The notes beneath the pieces were generated by a model that saw only the letters and a program-made list of their open reading frames with translations, ran no database searches and was not told the origin of the DNA. The translations under genes and the position numbers were made by a program. DNA of 64,000 bases from contig NZ_WHNZ01000022.1 in NCBI RefSeq assembly GCF_013141725.1, positions 248,001 through 312,000 of the forward strand. Direction: 5' to 3'. Below, one piece after another: positions 43,941 through 52,668 of this stretch. Source of the stretch: Paenibacillus planticolens (lineage in GTDB: Bacteria > Bacillota > Bacilli > Paenibacillales > NBRC-103111). Each line of letters opens with the position of its first letter. Positions within the stretch are counted from its first letter, which is position 1.

Positions 43941-45953
43941 TTAAACCCTGAGATCAGGCAAATTCACGATGATTTCAGAATTTCCGGTAACCTCTACTTT
44001 TTGTACGTCAGAACCATTTTTATGAATAATAACCACTTTCTCAACTTTTATTGTGTAAGGAGCTGTACCTGTTTGCAAAGAACGTCCATTCATAGGGATT
44101 ACAACTAAATTTTTCTCCCCATTCACTTCAATATTCGTCGCTGAGCCAAAGTTAGTCACTGCATACACAAGCTCATTCTGTGTCTCATTAGGAAATTGTT
44201 TCATGTAATCCGCACTTGCGGCTGCATCGAATATAGCTGAATTGCTTACCCATGAATTCGCTTTGAAATTAATATTCGGACCATAAGTTAAATGCAGCTC
44301 TACCCCATATACGGAGTTATCACCAATAAAATCACTTAAATTCACATTCAAAAGAAAATTACCCGAGGCATTGACTTCGCCATGGCTTAAGCTTAATCGT
44401 GGTGTTGGAACTTCCGGATTCCTAAACTTGATTTTAAATTCACCCGAATTTACATCTGCTTTCGCTCCAGTAATTTTCTCTTTGGCGATCGTAACAAAAA
44501 CATTTGTTACATCATCGGCAGATGTATGTGCGAGAGCATTTCCATTAAAAGCAATCGTAATCTTCGTACTACTATTGCGAGTTACGGAAGCAGTCAATCC
44601 TGCCGGCAGATGATTAACCGTAACACCAGTGCTCATATCTGAATCAAATGTGCCATTTGCCAGTGTAATCACTTGTGTAGCGGCGATACTGCCATCATTG
44701 GCAGGCGATTCTTCAATAACTGGACTTTCCACATTCAATGTTGGCGGCGTAGGTGGCGTCGAAGAATCTGACCCCGATCCCCCCGATCCTAAATCTTGCT
44801 GTTTTTTCTTCTCTTCAATCAATTTAATCTGCGCTTCCAGCTGCTTCTTAACCTCAGCTTCCTTCTTCTCACGCTCAAGCTTATTTTTCAACTTCTCAGC
44901 TTCAAGCTTTTTCAACTGCACTTGCTTCGCTTTCTCTTTCTCCGCATCAATACCCGCTGTTTTATCTAAATCTTTGACTGTGCTTAAGTCTAATTTTCTG
45001 CCTTGCTCTGAAATCTTCTTATTCGTTTCATTGATTAGTTTATCCATCGCCGAGCGGTCGATCTTGTTGTCCGCTAACGCTTTTTTGGCAACATTTCCGA
45101 TTAGATTATCGAAATTTTGTTTCACCTTGTCGAGATCTTCTTTGCTCTTGATTACCAGATTCGAATCGTCGGTTACTTTGCCTTCCACAAGTTCCTTCGC
45201 TTTTTTGGCAATAAACTCATCGTTTTCCTTATCAATTTCCGCTTTATTAAGAATAAATGCCCTAATGACTTCCGGCGAAGCTTGGCTAACGAAATCATCC
45301 AGGTCAAGGAAATCCACTTTCAGCGACAAATCCTGTGTTTCATCCCTAGAATCAAGTGAGATTTGTTGTGTTGGGTACAAGTATGTAATGCTTGTCTTCT
45401 GTTCCAAATCCTCGCCAATCGTTACTGTCGATGCGGAAACCTTCCCTGCTCCAACGGCCATCTTGATGCTTCCTGTCGCCGGATCAACCATAACAAAGAA
45501 CTGAGTACCCCTTACCCCCATGACGGCTGTCGGCGTTTCAACTTCAAATTCATCATCAGAACCAGCTAATGACTTCACTTTAACCCACATGGAGCCGGCC
45601 CATACTTTCAGCTTGGATTTCTTTTTCCCGTCCGCGGAATTCAGGTCCGACACATTGATCTCGGCATTTTCACCTAAAGTTACATCCGCATCCCCATTGC
45701 TCAAATTAAGAGTCGCAGAAGAATTAGCCCCCGTATAAACGGTATCCCCTTGATTTAGACTCATATTTTCATAAGCATCGTACGATTTGGAACCACCGCC
45801 TTTTTTGACGGTTACCTCTCCCGATAGTGACGATACAACTGCCACACGAACGGTTTTGGCGTCGGCCGGCTTAGCAAGCAGTCCCGAAATTAAACTGAGC
45901 ACCAAACTTAGGCTTAAACATAATGAGACAAATGATTTCTTGGACATCCCCAT
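43941..45953 (-). CDS. Secreted FecR-domain protein with coiled coil and C-terminal beta domain
   Basis: The 670-residue protein has a signal peptide (to about residue 33) and a FecR-type domain at about 40-155 (VKKGGGSKSYDAYENMSLNQ, ATLNLSNGDADVTLGENAEI, EFEVETPTAVMGVRGTQFFV). A long Lys/Glu-rich coiled coil follows at about 325-385, then a Ser/Pro/Thr linker (PPTPPT). The C-terminal beta-rich region at about 520-670 resembles cohesin-like folds. FecR domains in other bacteria sense or relay extracytoplasmic signals. It begins 26 bases after the CHASE2 cyclase gene; the ATG at 45953 follows GGGGAGG. A role as extracellular partner of the cyclase is inferred. Confidence 0.9.
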   Translation of the reverse strand: MGMSKKSFVSLCLSLSLVLSLISGLLAKPADAKTVRVAVVSSLSGEVTVKKGGGSKSYDAYENMSLNQGDTVYTGANSSATLNLSNGDADVTLGENAEINVSDLNSADGKKKSKLKVWAGSMWVKVKSLAGSDDEFEVETPTAVMGVRGTQFFVMVDPATGSIKMAVGAGKVSASTVTIGEDLEQKTSITYLYPTQQISLDSRDETQDLSLKVDFLDLDDFVSQASPEVIRAFILNKAEIDKENDEFIAKKAKELVEGKVTDDSNLVIKSKEDLDKVKQNFDNLIGNVAKKALADNKIDRSAMDKLINETNKKISEQGRKLDLSTVKDLDKTAGIDAEKEKAKQVQLKKLEAEKLKNKLEREKKEAEVKKQLEAQIKLIEEKKKQQDLGSGGSGSDSSTPPTPPTLNVESPVIEESPANDGSIAATQVITLANGTFDSDMSTGVTVNHLPAGLTASVTRNSSTKITIAFNGNALAHTSADDVTNVFVTIAKEKITGAKADVNSGEFKIKFRNPEVPTPRLSLSHGEVNASGNFLLNVNLSDFIGDNSVYGVELHLTYGPNINFKANSWVSNSAIFDAAASADYMKQFPNETQNELVYAVTNFGSATNIEVNGEKNLVVIPMNGRSLQTGTAPYTIKVEKVVIIHKNGSDVQKVEVTGNSEIIVNLPDLRV

Positions 45954-45979
45954 CTTGATTTCCTCCCCAGTTTCCATCC

Positions 45980-47827
45980 TTAAAGATTCCCGATCACTTC
46001 ATACACAGCAACGGGTTTTTCTTTCCCTTTGACCTTAATCTCGCCGATTGATTCAATGACAAAAAGGTCTTTAACACGCTCATAGGTCTGCTCGCTAATG
46101 AGAATTTGACCGGGCTTGGCATTGGATTCCAATCGTGCCGACAAATTCACCGTATCCCCGATAGCCGTGTAATCCAGGCGCAAATCCTCGGACCCGATAT
46201 TCCCGACAACGGCTGGTCCACTATTGATGCCGAGTCCGAACTTTACGCCGATCCCGTATTTCTCGATCAATTTCTGTTCCAGCACATTTGCCTGCGACTT
46301 CATCTCAATCGCTGCGCGAACAGCCATTTCCGGATGATTGTCATATTCAATGGGAGCGCCGAACATCGCCATGACGCCATCGCCTATGAACTTATCGAGA
46401 GTTCCGTTAAATTTGAAAATAGCTTTCGTACATACATCCAAATATTCATTCAGCACTTGGATAACCTGCTCAGGCTCTAACCGCTCCGACATTGGCGTAA
46501 ACCCGCGGATATCGACGAAAATGAGAGAAATATCCTTCCGGCTGCCCCCAAGCTTTACATCTTCACCGGACTGCAGCAATTCATCGACGACAGACTTGGA
46601 AACAAACCTTCCGAAAATCCCTGTTACCCGGTTGCGCTCCTTGCGTTCCTCTAAGTAATGACTCACTAATGACCCTATGTAAATAGCAACTAAAGCAAAT
46701 TGCGGATAAACAAGCGGAGCAAACATGGACCCTGCAATATAGAAGGTTAACCAAACGCCGCCATAGAGCAAGAACATCCCTATAAAAATAATAAGTGCCG
46801 CCTTGCCTCTGAATCTCTCAAATAAGAAAATAGCAAGTAATGAAACTAAAAGAATAAGGCCGATACCGGCAGTCTTACTCATGTCTTTGTAAAATTTGCT
46901 TTCCAGCAAAGTTTGAATCATATTGGCATGTATTTCAATCCCAAACATCTTAACAGAGCTGATGGGCGTAGGATATTCATCCTGCATCGCTGTGACGAAA
47001 GGCCCAACCAGCACGATGCTTCCCTGCAAGGGCAATGGATTTTTACTGTTAAGCACATCCACGAACGAAAGCATTTCGTAGCCGGTAGCAGCATCCACCT
47101 TCTGTCTAGGCAGCGTAAAAAACTCGGTGGTCACTTGATTTCTCTCATTCGTTGGCAGAACGGCGCTACCGCGTTTCCACTCCCCTGTCGCGTCGTCTCT
47201 CTTAACTTTCTCTTTGTCGTCAAGAACTAGATTGGCAAGAGCGACACTGAATGCCGGTATGTAAGATCCGTTCTCGTCCGGCAGTCCGACAGGCAATTTG
47301 CGCGCCTTTCCATCCTTGTCAACAAATACGTTAATATGCGCCATTTGCTGTCTGTTGGTTGTTAAGGTTGAAGTTGGATAGTCGACTTTCTCAGGCACCA
47401 AATCTCCTGCTTGCTCTTGTTTGGAGGGATAATTGATTTGGACGGGCAGGATGACATTCTGATACTTGGCCAAAACATCAGCCAAAGCTTTATCGTCGGC
47501 GGGGTTTTTCGAAGGTTCGGCCAAGACCACGTCTATGCCGATAGCGGCTGCGCCGGATTGCTCCAGCTTTTCTATCAATTGCGCATACGTTGTACGGTCC
47601 CACGGGAACTTCCCGATCGCTTTTAATGACTTCTCATCAATCTTGATAATTTTGATCCGATCCTCGGGCTGTCGCTCTTCGACTGACTTCGCTTTTCGCA
47701 AAACGTCTTGAAGGGGCCCCTCTACAAAATAAAATAATCCGCTCGAATTCACCGTGTAGAAATATGTCGATAACAGCATGAGGACAAGTCCTGCCGCCAG
47801 CGACTTGATCCATTTCTTTTTACCCAT
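45980..47827 (-). CDS. CHASE2-domain class III adenylyl cyclase
   Basis: This membrane cyclase makes cAMP from ATP. The 615-residue protein has a membrane helix at 6-26, an extracellular CHASE2 sensor at about 27-310, three helices at about 320-389, and a cytoplasmic catalytic domain at about 430-590. Metal-binding Asp439 and Asp483, purine-selecting Lys479 and Thr554, and transition-state Asn561 and Arg565 are present. The Lys/Thr pair marks class IIIb, whose studied members respond to bicarbonate. The ATG at 47827 follows GGGAGG. The FecR and NHL genes lie downstream in the same operon. A cyclase with this architecture is notable in a Firmicute, where cAMP signalling is poorly known. Confidence 0.93.
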   Translation of the reverse strand: MGKKKWIKSLAAGLVLMLLSTYFYTVNSSGLFYFVEGPLQDVLRKAKSVEERQPEDRIKIIKIDEKSLKAIGKFPWDRTTYAQLIEKLEQSGAAAIGIDVVLAEPSKNPADDKALADVLAKYQNVILPVQINYPSKQEQAGDLVPEKVDYPTSTLTTNRQQMAHINVFVDKDGKARKLPVGLPDENGSYIPAFSVALANLVLDDKEKVKRDDATGEWKRGSAVLPTNERNQVTTEFFTLPRQKVDAATGYEMLSFVDVLNSKNPLPLQGSIVLVGPFVTAMQDEYPTPISSVKMFGIEIHANMIQTLLESKFYKDMSKTAGIGLILLVSLLAIFLFERFRGKAALIIFIGMFLLYGGVWLTFYIAGSMFAPLVYPQFALVAIYIGSLVSHYLEERKERNRVTGIFGRFVSKSVVDELLQSGEDVKLGGSRKDISLIFVDIRGFTPMSERLEPEQVIQVLNEYLDVCTKAIFKFNGTLDKFIGDGVMAMFGAPIEYDNHPEMAVRAAIEMKSQANVLEQKLIEKYGIGVKFGLGINSGPAVVGNIGSEDLRLDYTAIGDTVNLSARLESNAKPGQILISEQTYERVKDLFVIESIGEIKVKGKEKPVAVYEVIGNL

Positions 47828-47855
47828 AAGAGCCTCCCTTATGTATACTAGCTTC

Positions 47856-47884
47856 ATTGTAAGATGGAGGAAAACAAATGGCAA
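47856..47884 (-). promoter_or_regulatory. Promoter of the cyclase-FecR-NHL operon
   Basis: TTGCCA (47884-47879), 17 bases and TACAAT (47861-47856) on the minus strand, giving a leader of about 20 nt before the cyclase start. Confidence 0.6.
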
Positions 47885-47915
47885 TGAAAGATTACAAATA
47901 AATACAAATTGTAGC

Positions 47916-47955
47916 AAAAAAAAGCTCAGCTCCTTGGACAGGAACTGAGCTTTTT
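47916..47955. terminator. Intrinsic terminator after the ferredoxin gene
   Basis: AAAAAGCTCAG pairs with CTGAGCTTTTT, with TCC/GGA extending toward the loop and A/T tracts on both sides. Confidence 0.9.
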
Positions 47956-47992
47956 CGACATTTTGCGGATGGCTCCACAAATTTGGTTATGA

Positions 47993-48229
<237 letters not shown>

Positions 48230-48292
48230 TTAACTCCTCCTCAATTTATCCTCATTGTAAAATATAATATAAATGAGGACAAAGTTCAAACC

Positions 48293-48799
48293 TTAAAATT
48301 GTTCTCCCTTAAAATACCTTTCAATAAAGTCCGCTAGAGCGACAATGTCATTTAAATCAAGGCTTGGCAGTGTTGAAAAATAAGAATCTAGCACCTCCAA
48401 ATGCGATGCAATTGCTACGGGCTCATGCTCGAGAGCTTTAATAATTGCACTCTGCTCCATTGTACGAAATACAGCGATCTTTGGATGCTTTTCCCGCTTA
48501 AATCCTTCAACAAAAACATAATCCAAATGGTCGAAAGCATGGATCTGCTCTTGCAAATCCGGCATCCGCCTTTTCTCGTAAATATGAATGGATTCCGGAG
48601 AGATCGTAACAACGGCTTCTGCACCGGACTGCGCAAAAATTGTAGAATCCGCGCCGGACGCCTCTTTATAATGTCCATGCGCATCATGTTTCATTACCGC
48701 CACCTGTTTGCCGCGGCGCTTCATTTCTACAACCAGCTTGGCGATCAGGGTCGTTTTGCCGCTGCCCGAATAACCGGCAAAGCCCATGCAATGTGCCAT
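48293..48799 (-). CDS. mobB: Molybdopterin-guanine dinucleotide biosynthesis protein MobB
   Basis: MobB is a GTP-binding accessory protein for molybdenum cofactor guanylation. The 168-residue protein has a Walker A motif (GYSGSGKTT), the MKHDAHGH motif and VFVEGFKREKHPKI, all typical of the family. It lies eight bases after the dinB stop, so the two genes are co-transcribed. No other molybdopterin gene is in the window. Confidence 0.94.
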   Translation of the reverse strand: MAHCMGFAGYSGSGKTTLIAKLVVEMKRRGKQVAVMKHDAHGHYKEASGADSTIFAQSGAEAVVTISPESIHIYEKRRMPDLQEQIHAFDHLDYVFVEGFKREKHPKIAVFRTMEQSAIIKALEHEPVAIASHLEVLDSYFSTLPSLDLNDIVALADFIERYFKGEQF

Positions 48800-48806
48800 A
48801 TGCTCC

Positions 48807-50108
48807 TCACTTCTCCTCTTCTTTATGAAGCGGATTGTTCTTTAAGTGGTCCATCTGCAGAGAAGTTCCTCTCGCTTTATGATTTCTAATAAACGCGGAA
48901 GGGTCGTCACTCATCATCCCTGCGGTCAGAATCGCATTTTCCCCGAACTTGTCCCGAAGTCCATCCATAATCTTATTCAGATTTTCGCGTTTCGGCTGCT
49001 TCTCATAGTCAAATAAATCAAGCTGCACGAACGTTTCTTCCTTGCTGGTCAGATTTTGCAGGGTGATCCCCAACAGACGAACAGGGTTTCCATCTTCCCA
49101 CTGATGATCGTAGAGTTGACAGGAAGTTCTATAAATATCATCCATATGCTCTGTCGGCGTAGGCAAAGTAACGGATCGCGTAATCGTTCTCATTTCCGGA
49201 TCCCGAATCGTGATCTGAATGGTGGAAGTCATCAACTCCTGCTTGCGAAGCCTTCTGGCTACCTGATCCGCAAGATTTAAGAAAACCCGGTGGATCTCTT
49301 TTCTTTCTATATAATCTCGCGGCAGCGTGGTCGTATGACCGATGGATTTGCTTTGTTCCTGCTCAGGATTAACAGGCGAGTTGTCGATGCCGTTAGCCGA
49401 ACGTTTTAGATGCGGACCCATAACGCCAAAAAATTTACTGAGCAGTGCCTCGTCGCCAACCGCTAGTTGACCAATCGTGTGAATGCCGAGCTTTGTCAGC
49501 TTCTCAGCCGTCTTTTTACCGATTCCGTATAAATAATTGCACGGCTTGTCCCACAAGACAACAGGCACATCCCGCAAGCGCAAAACAGAAATTCCGTTTG
49601 GCTTCTTCATATCCGAGCCCATTTTAGCTAATAATTTATTAGGCGCTACACCAATGGAGCAGGGCAGCATAAGCTCGTTCATAATCCGTTGTTGGATCGC
49701 CCCTGCGATTTCAAGAGGCGTGCCGAACTGCTTGGAGCCCGTAATATCTACGAAGCATTCATCAATTGACATAGATTCGACCATTGGCGAATAACTATAA
49801 ACAATTTGCATAAAACGCCGGGAAAAACTGCGGTACAATTCAAAATCCGGACGGATAAGCACCAAATCCGGGCAAATTTTCATCGCCTGTCTAACCTGCA
49901 TGCCTGTCTTAATCCCAACGGAACGCGCGGCATAAGAAGACGTAACAATAATTCCCCTGCGCAATTCGACACTGCCCGCGACCGCAATCGGCTTTCCTTT
50001 ATATAGTTCAGGCTCAACCGCCTCATGCACCGAACAATAAAATGCATTCATATCGATATGCAAAATGACTCTGCCTTGCTTGGGATAGTGATGCTCGACT
50101 TTCACCAT
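48807..50108 (-). CDS. dinB: DNA polymerase IV (Y-family, translesion)
   Basis: This low-fidelity polymerase copies damaged templates. The 433-residue protein shows the palm motifs ILHIDMNAFYCSVHE and SIDECFVDIT with the catalytic acidic residues, the helix-hairpin-helix YLYGIGKKTAEKL, and a beta-clamp binding motif QLDLF near the C-terminus. GGGAGGG precedes the ATG. No complete LexA box (GAAC-N4-GTTC type) was seen upstream, so SOS control is not evident. It is followed by mobB. Confidence 0.95.
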   Translation of the reverse strand: MVKVEHHYPKQGRVILHIDMNAFYCSVHEAVEPELYKGKPIAVAGSVELRRGIIVTSSYAARSVGIKTGMQVRQAMKICPDLVLIRPDFELYRSFSRRFMQIVYSYSPMVESMSIDECFVDITGSKQFGTPLEIAGAIQQRIMNELMLPCSIGVAPNKLLAKMGSDMKKPNGISVLRLRDVPVVLWDKPCNYLYGIGKKTAEKLTKLGIHTIGQLAVGDEALLSKFFGVMGPHLKRSANGIDNSPVNPEQEQSKSIGHTTTLPRDYIERKEIHRVFLNLADQVARRLRKQELMTSTIQITIRDPEMRTITRSVTLPTPTEHMDDIYRTSCQLYDHQWEDGNPVRLLGITLQNLTSKEETFVQLDLFDYEKQPKRENLNKIMDGLRDKFGENAILTAGMMSDDPSAFIRNHKARGTSLQMDHLKNNPLHKEEEK

Positions 50109-50183
50109 TTCACAATCCCTCCCATGTTCAAAAGACCTAGATTAGAGCCATTTTCAGCATACAAAAAAATATTGTTTCAAGCA

Positions 50184-50199
50184 AACGCATTTTTGCGTT
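50184..50199. repeat. Perfect inverted repeat upstream of cimA
   Basis: AACGCA-TTTT-TGCGTT lies 25 bases upstream of the cimA extended -10 element, near the -35 to -60 region, where an activator or repressor could bind. No known box is matched. Confidence 0.5.
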
Positions 50200-50223
50200 A
50201 TGATGTCTTTACCCGTAATTTTA

Positions 50224-50232
50224 TGGTATAAT
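50224..50232 (+). promoter_or_regulatory. Extended -10 promoter of cimA
   Basis: TGG followed by a perfect TATAAT (50227-50232) makes an extended -10 element; the -35 region is poor. The predicted leader is about 85 nt. Confidence 0.6.
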
Positions 50233-50321
50233 CGTAAATTATACATTAGCGCTTTAAAGCAAACACACTAACCTTTTTACAAACACCTATGTCACTTTGC
50301 TAGCTTTTGAAGGAGGAACCC

Positions 50322-51941
50322 ATGCCAACATCAGTGAAAATCTTCGACACCACATTACGAGACGGAACCCAGGGAGAAGGCATCAGCCTATCCGTAGAGG
50401 ATAAAATTAAAATCGCCCGCAAGCTCGATGAACTTGGGGTTCATTATATTGAAGGCGGCTGGCCGGGCAGCAACAGCAAAGACATCGAATTCTTTGAGCG
50501 TGTCCGTGACATGAAGTTCACCAACGCGAAGATTACCGCCTTCGGAAGCACTAGACGCAAAGATTCCATCGCTGCTGATGACATTAATTTGAACAGACTT
50601 GTGGAGTCAGGCGCTCAAGTAGCAACTATCTTCGGGAAGTCGTGGGACTTCCACGTTCATACCGCCATTCAAACGACGCTTGAAGAAAATCTGGCTATGA
50701 TTTACGACTCTGTGCTTTATTTGAAAAGCTGCGGCTTAGAAGTCATTTATGACGCGGAGCATTTCTTTGACGGCTACAAAAACAATCCCGAATACGCTCT
50801 GCAAACGATCAGCAAAGCTCAGGATGCTGGTGCAGACTGGATCGTGCTTTGCGATACGAACGGGGGCTCGCTTCCCAGCGAAGTAACAACAATCGTATCA
50901 GCGGTTAAGCTGCATGTTTCCACGCCGGTCGGCATTCATGCGCATAATGATTGCGAATTGGGCGTAGCGAACAGCCTGGCCGCCGTTCAAGCCGGGGCCG
51001 GACAAGTCCAAGGCACGATTAACGGCTACGGAGAGCGTTGCGGGAATGCCAACTTGAGCTCGATTATTCCGAACTTGCAGCTGAAGCTTGGTTATCATGT
51101 CATCTCCGAAGAGCAGTTGAAGTCGTTGACGCCGGTATCGAGATATATTAGCGAAATTGCTAACATGCATATGCCAATCAATCAGCCTTATGTCGGAAAT
51201 GCGGCATTCGCCCACAAAGGCGGCATTCACGTTTCTGCGATTCTGAAGGATGCCAGCACTTATGAACACACGAAGCCTGAGCTTGTCGGCAATAAGCAGC
51301 GTGTACTCGTTTCAGAACTTGCCGGCCAGAGCAATGTGCTTGTCAAAGCGCAGGAGTTGAACTTAGACTTCAATAAAGAGCATCAGAAGACCAAAGAAGT
51401 CATCGAGAAGATTAAAGATCTCGAGCATCAAGGCTACCAATTCGAGGGAGCTGACGCAACCCTGGAGCTCTTGCTGCGCGAAGCCTTCGAAGGGCTTGAA
51501 GAGATCTTCACCTTAGAATCGTTCAAGATGCTGGTGGAGAAATCGGCGAATCAATCCGTCGTCTCCGAAGCCATCGTCAAGGTTAAAGTGCACGGCGAAA
51601 CGATCTATACCGCGGCAGAAGGCAACGGCCCTGTCAATGCATTGGATAACGCCCTGCGTAAAGCGCTCATCCAGTACTACCCGGATATCAAGAATATCCA
51701 TCTTTCCGACTATAAAGTACGTGTCCTCGACGAGAAAGGCGCTACCGCCGGTAAAGTTCGCGTCTTGATGGAAACGACGGATTTCAACACAACCTGGAAC
51801 ACGCTCGGAGTGTCCAGTAACATCATCGAAGCCAGCTGGTATGCACTTGTGGACAGCTTGCGTTATGCCCTCATCGGCCGACAACGCGTCGAGCCGGCCA
51901 ACAAAGAGCAGAACGAACGGCTCGGTTTGATCAATCACTAG
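50322..51941 (+). CDS. cimA: (R)-citramalate synthase
   Basis: CimA condenses acetyl-CoA and pyruvate to citramalate, a threonine-independent entry to isoleucine. The 539-residue protein has the HMGL-like TIM barrel (FDTTLRDGTQGEGISLS, GIHAHNDCELGVANSLAAV, NGYGERCGNANLSS) and a C-terminal LeuA-type allosteric domain (about 400-530). Its length and the DGTQGEG variant fit the CimA group rather than 2-isopropylmalate synthase. The ATG at 50322 follows AAGGAGG; the TTG at 50307 is rejected. It is monocistronic. Confidence 0.93.
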   Translation: MPTSVKIFDTTLRDGTQGEGISLSVEDKIKIARKLDELGVHYIEGGWPGSNSKDIEFFERVRDMKFTNAKITAFGSTRRKDSIAADDINLNRLVESGAQVATIFGKSWDFHVHTAIQTTLEENLAMIYDSVLYLKSCGLEVIYDAEHFFDGYKNNPEYALQTISKAQDAGADWIVLCDTNGGSLPSEVTTIVSAVKLHVSTPVGIHAHNDCELGVANSLAAVQAGAGQVQGTINGYGERCGNANLSSIIPNLQLKLGYHVISEEQLKSLTPVSRYISEIANMHMPINQPYVGNAAFAHKGGIHVSAILKDASTYEHTKPELVGNKQRVLVSELAGQSNVLVKAQELNLDFNKEHQKTKEVIEKIKDLEHQGYQFEGADATLELLLREAFEGLEEIFTLESFKMLVEKSANQSVVSEAIVKVKVHGETIYTAAEGNGPVNALDNALRKALIQYYPDIKNIHLSDYKVRVLDEKGATAGKVRVLMETTDFNTTWNTLGVSSNIIEASWYALVDSLRYALIGRQRVEPANKEQNERLGLINH

Positions 51942-51952
51942 TCTTTCAGTAC

Positions 51953-51999
51953 AAAAAGCTGCAAAATTTGGTCCGCGAGACCAAATTGCAGCTTTTTTT
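51953..51999. terminator. Bidirectional intrinsic terminator
   Basis: AAAAAGCTGCAA and AATTTGGTC pair with GACCAAATT and TTGCAGCTTTTT around a short loop; it separates cimA from the convergent thioredoxin gene. Confidence 0.93.
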
Positions 52000-52000
52000 G

Positions 52001-52534
52001 TTAACCTTTGATGAGATTCGCAATCTTCTTATCCAGCTCTTTGGGTGAAAGCACGTGAATAACCTCGCGAACAACCCCATTTTTATCAATTAAGAAGCTC
52101 GTTGGAATGGCAACGACACGATACGTGTCCGCATTCGTTCCTTGCTTGTCCAAAAGCACTGGGAATGGGTATTTATACGTTTCCACAAACTTCTTGATAT
52201 TTTCCATTTTATCTCCAGGCGTTACATTCACCGCATACAGATCAAACTGTCCCTCATATTTGTTGTAGACATTGACAAGATCCGGCGCCTCTTCCTCACA
52301 AGGACCACACCAAGATGCCCAAAAATTAACGAGCAAAGGCTTCTCACGCGGACCGCCAATCGTATACGCTTGCCCGTCAAGACCTGTCAGTGTAAATGAA
52401 GGGGCCAAAAAATTCACCTGGGGCGCTTGTTCGGTAGGCATCAATGTCTCTTTATTTTGACGCTGGGCATTTTGATAAACAGCTATCCCCGCTAGCACCA
52501 CGACCAATACGATCACCAATACATTCTTTTTCAA
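52001..52534 (-). CDS. TlpA/ResA-type membrane thioredoxin
   Basis: This extracytoplasmic thiol-disulfide oxidoreductase of about 177 residues has an N-terminal membrane anchor (VLVIVLVVVLAGIAVYQ), redox motif WCGPC in VNFWASWCGPCEEEAP and cis-proline in IPTSFLIDKNG. The family serves cytochrome c maturation or spore-envelope thiol reduction; the target is unknown here. The TTG at 52534 is preferred since GGAGGTG lies nine bases upstream; GTG codons at 52546 and 52552 are alternatives. Confidence 0.9.
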   Translation of the reverse strand: MKKNVLVIVLVVVLAGIAVYQNAQRQNKETLMPTEQAPQVNFLAPSFTLTGLDGQAYTIGGPREKPLLVNFWASWCGPCEEEAPDLVNVYNKYEGQFDLYAVNVTPGDKMENIKKFVETYKYPFPVLLDKQGTNADTYRVVAIPTSFLIDKNGVVREVIHVLSPKELDKKIANLIKG

Positions 52535-52668
52535 AAAAGTCTTCACCTCCACTCTGTCTATATTATCTCCAAATCGGGCCAATTTCCAACATGGACTCGT
52601 CTGCAAGTATGCTTTCTCTTTAATTGGGAAAAGTAAGCCTACCAATCATGCAGAAAGGAACCACAAAA

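Noticed and set aside
44629..45504. Plus-strand open frame of 291 residues opposite the FecR-domain gene
   Set aside because: The Ser/Phe-rich text is the antisense image of a Lys/Glu-rich coiled coil, not an independent protein.
47953..47959. Spo0A box TGTCGAA next to the ferredoxin terminator
   Set aside because: It is a single 7-mer located after the gene rather than at a promoter.
50109..50160. LexA/DinR box upstream of dinB
   Set aside because: Only a half site (GAAC) is present; the complete palindrome is missing.
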